Shown in pieces: positions 63,535-64,000 of a DNA stretch of 64,000 nucleotides; the first letter of the stretch is position 1; each line of letters opens with the position of its first letter. The notes below the pieces were generated by a model that did no database searches, had not been told where the DNA came from, and saw nothing but the letters and a program-made list of their open reading frames with translations. The DNA comes from Marinobacter sediminum (lineage in GTDB: Bacteria; Pseudomonadota; Gammaproteobacteria; Pseudomonadales; Oleiphilaceae), in the NCBI RefSeq assembly GCF_023657445.1, contig NZ_JAGTWY010000001.1, forward strand, positions 2,108,001 to 2,172,000, read 5' to 3'. Position numbers and translations under genes: made by a program.

Positions 63535-64000
63535 TCAGGCCAGAACGCTGAACATACCAATGCTGCTGACAATCAGCAGCACGGTTCCGAGCACCTGGAA
63601 AAACACCGGCGTTTCTGCCCGAAGAATACGGTCGTGGAAACGAAGGCCAATGACATGTCCTACCGCGGCGCAGGGAAGCAACCAAAGATGATGAATCAGT
63701 TGCAAATCGACGCCTGCCCATACGAATGCGCCCATTTTGATAAAAACCAGAATAAACCAGAGTGCGAACAGGGTATCCCGAAGCTTCTCTTTCGGTAGGT
63801 GCTGCGCCGCAACGGCAATGATCAGGGGAGCGCCGATCAGGGACGTACCACTGATATAACCACCCACCATGAGAAACAGCGTATCCACCGCTTTGCTGCC
63901 ACTTCGGAACGGTTTGTTGACGATATAGGACACCGAATACAAGCCGACAATCACGAAGATGATGGCGCTGAGGATATCGCCAGGCATGGTTATCAGGCCA
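63535..64000 (-). CDS. TauE/SafE-family permease (partial, cut by window end)
   Basis: The C-terminal ~155 residues of a membrane protein of the sulfite exporter TauE/SafE family, running off the window. The visible part has about five helices, with LFLMVGGYISGTSLIGAPLI at the start of the second repeat and ALWFILVFIKMGAFV. The frame stays open to the last base (no stop up to 64000), so the N-terminal repeat lies beyond the edge. Members export sulfur-containing or organic anions; the substrate cannot be told. Confidence 0.82.
   Translation of the reverse strand, partial: GLITMPGDILSAIIFVIVGLYSVSYIVNKPFRSGSKAVDTLFLMVGGYISGTSLIGAPLIIAVAAQHLPKEKLRDTLFALWFILVFIKMGAFVWAGVDLQLIHHLWLLPCAAVGHVIGLRFHDRILRAETPVFFQVLGTVLLIVSSIGMFSVLA

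Overview
The window looks like chromosomal DNA of a marine gammaproteobacterium, most likely Marinobacter or a close relative. This is inferred from protein families and moderate-to-high GC content, not from a marker gene. It carries two sodium/proton (Mrp) antiporter operons, a sodium-coupled amino-acid transporter, many fatty-acid and acyl-CoA enzymes, PhoX phosphatase, AzlCD, YbiT, RlmJ and YigZ. I see no rRNA, tRNA, CRISPR array, integrase or transposase, so this reads as ordinary core chromosome with small accessory pieces.

Layout. 0.1-6.3 kb: an HSL-type esterase, GIY-YIG protein, EamA exporter, orphan TRAP binding lipoprotein, an MscS channel paired with a large unknown protein, and rlmJ. 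6.4-13.6 kb: an MFS permease, a micro-operon of very small proteins closed by a terminator, a DUF4870 membrane protein, a chemoreceptor with a C-terminal sensor, phoX behind a three-repeat Pho box, and two small genes. 13.7-19.7 kb: beta-oxidation genes (crotonase, acyl-CoA dehydrogenase, fadH) with a divergent GlxA-type regulator. 20.1-31.8 kb: two adjacent Mrp operons of different architecture, six genes with MrpA and MrpB fused, then seven genes with separate A and B. 31.9-37.0 kb: ppnP, an acyl-CoA synthetase, dadA, yciH, a DUF4136 lipoprotein and yigZ.

37.2-44.6 kb: a CpxAR-like two-component system divergent from a Spy/CpxP-like periplasmic protein, a FemAB-like acyltransferase, a dodecin, DUF3750, AzlCD and small unknowns. 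44.6-47.8 kb: a leucine dehydrogenase and NSS-family sodium symporter behind a long leader that begins with a promoter overlapping a perfect 16-bp palindrome. 47.8-57.1 kb: a sirtuin, a spermidine-synthase-fold protein, a long inverted repeat, DUF1415, ybiT, ppiC with a VanZ-like gene, an M24/creatinase-fold hydrolase with altered metal-ligand motif, a DUF2059-like protein, an SLT transglycosylase-like protein and a LysR regulator. 57.2-64 kb: two small-protein genes, a second acyl-CoA synthetase, an AsnC regulator divergent from astA-DUF1338, pcm, an AbiTii-domain protein, and a TauE/SafE permease cut by the window end.

How it fits together: lipid oxidation, branched-chain amino-acid catabolism with transport, sodium/pH homeostasis, envelope-stress sensing and phosphate-starvation response dominate. 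The points most worth a second look are the adjacent unlike Mrp operons, the palindromic promoter with a 51-codon reading frame in its leader, the Pho box, the AbiTii protein, the 96-nt inverted repeat, and several very small genes with excellent ribosome binding sites.
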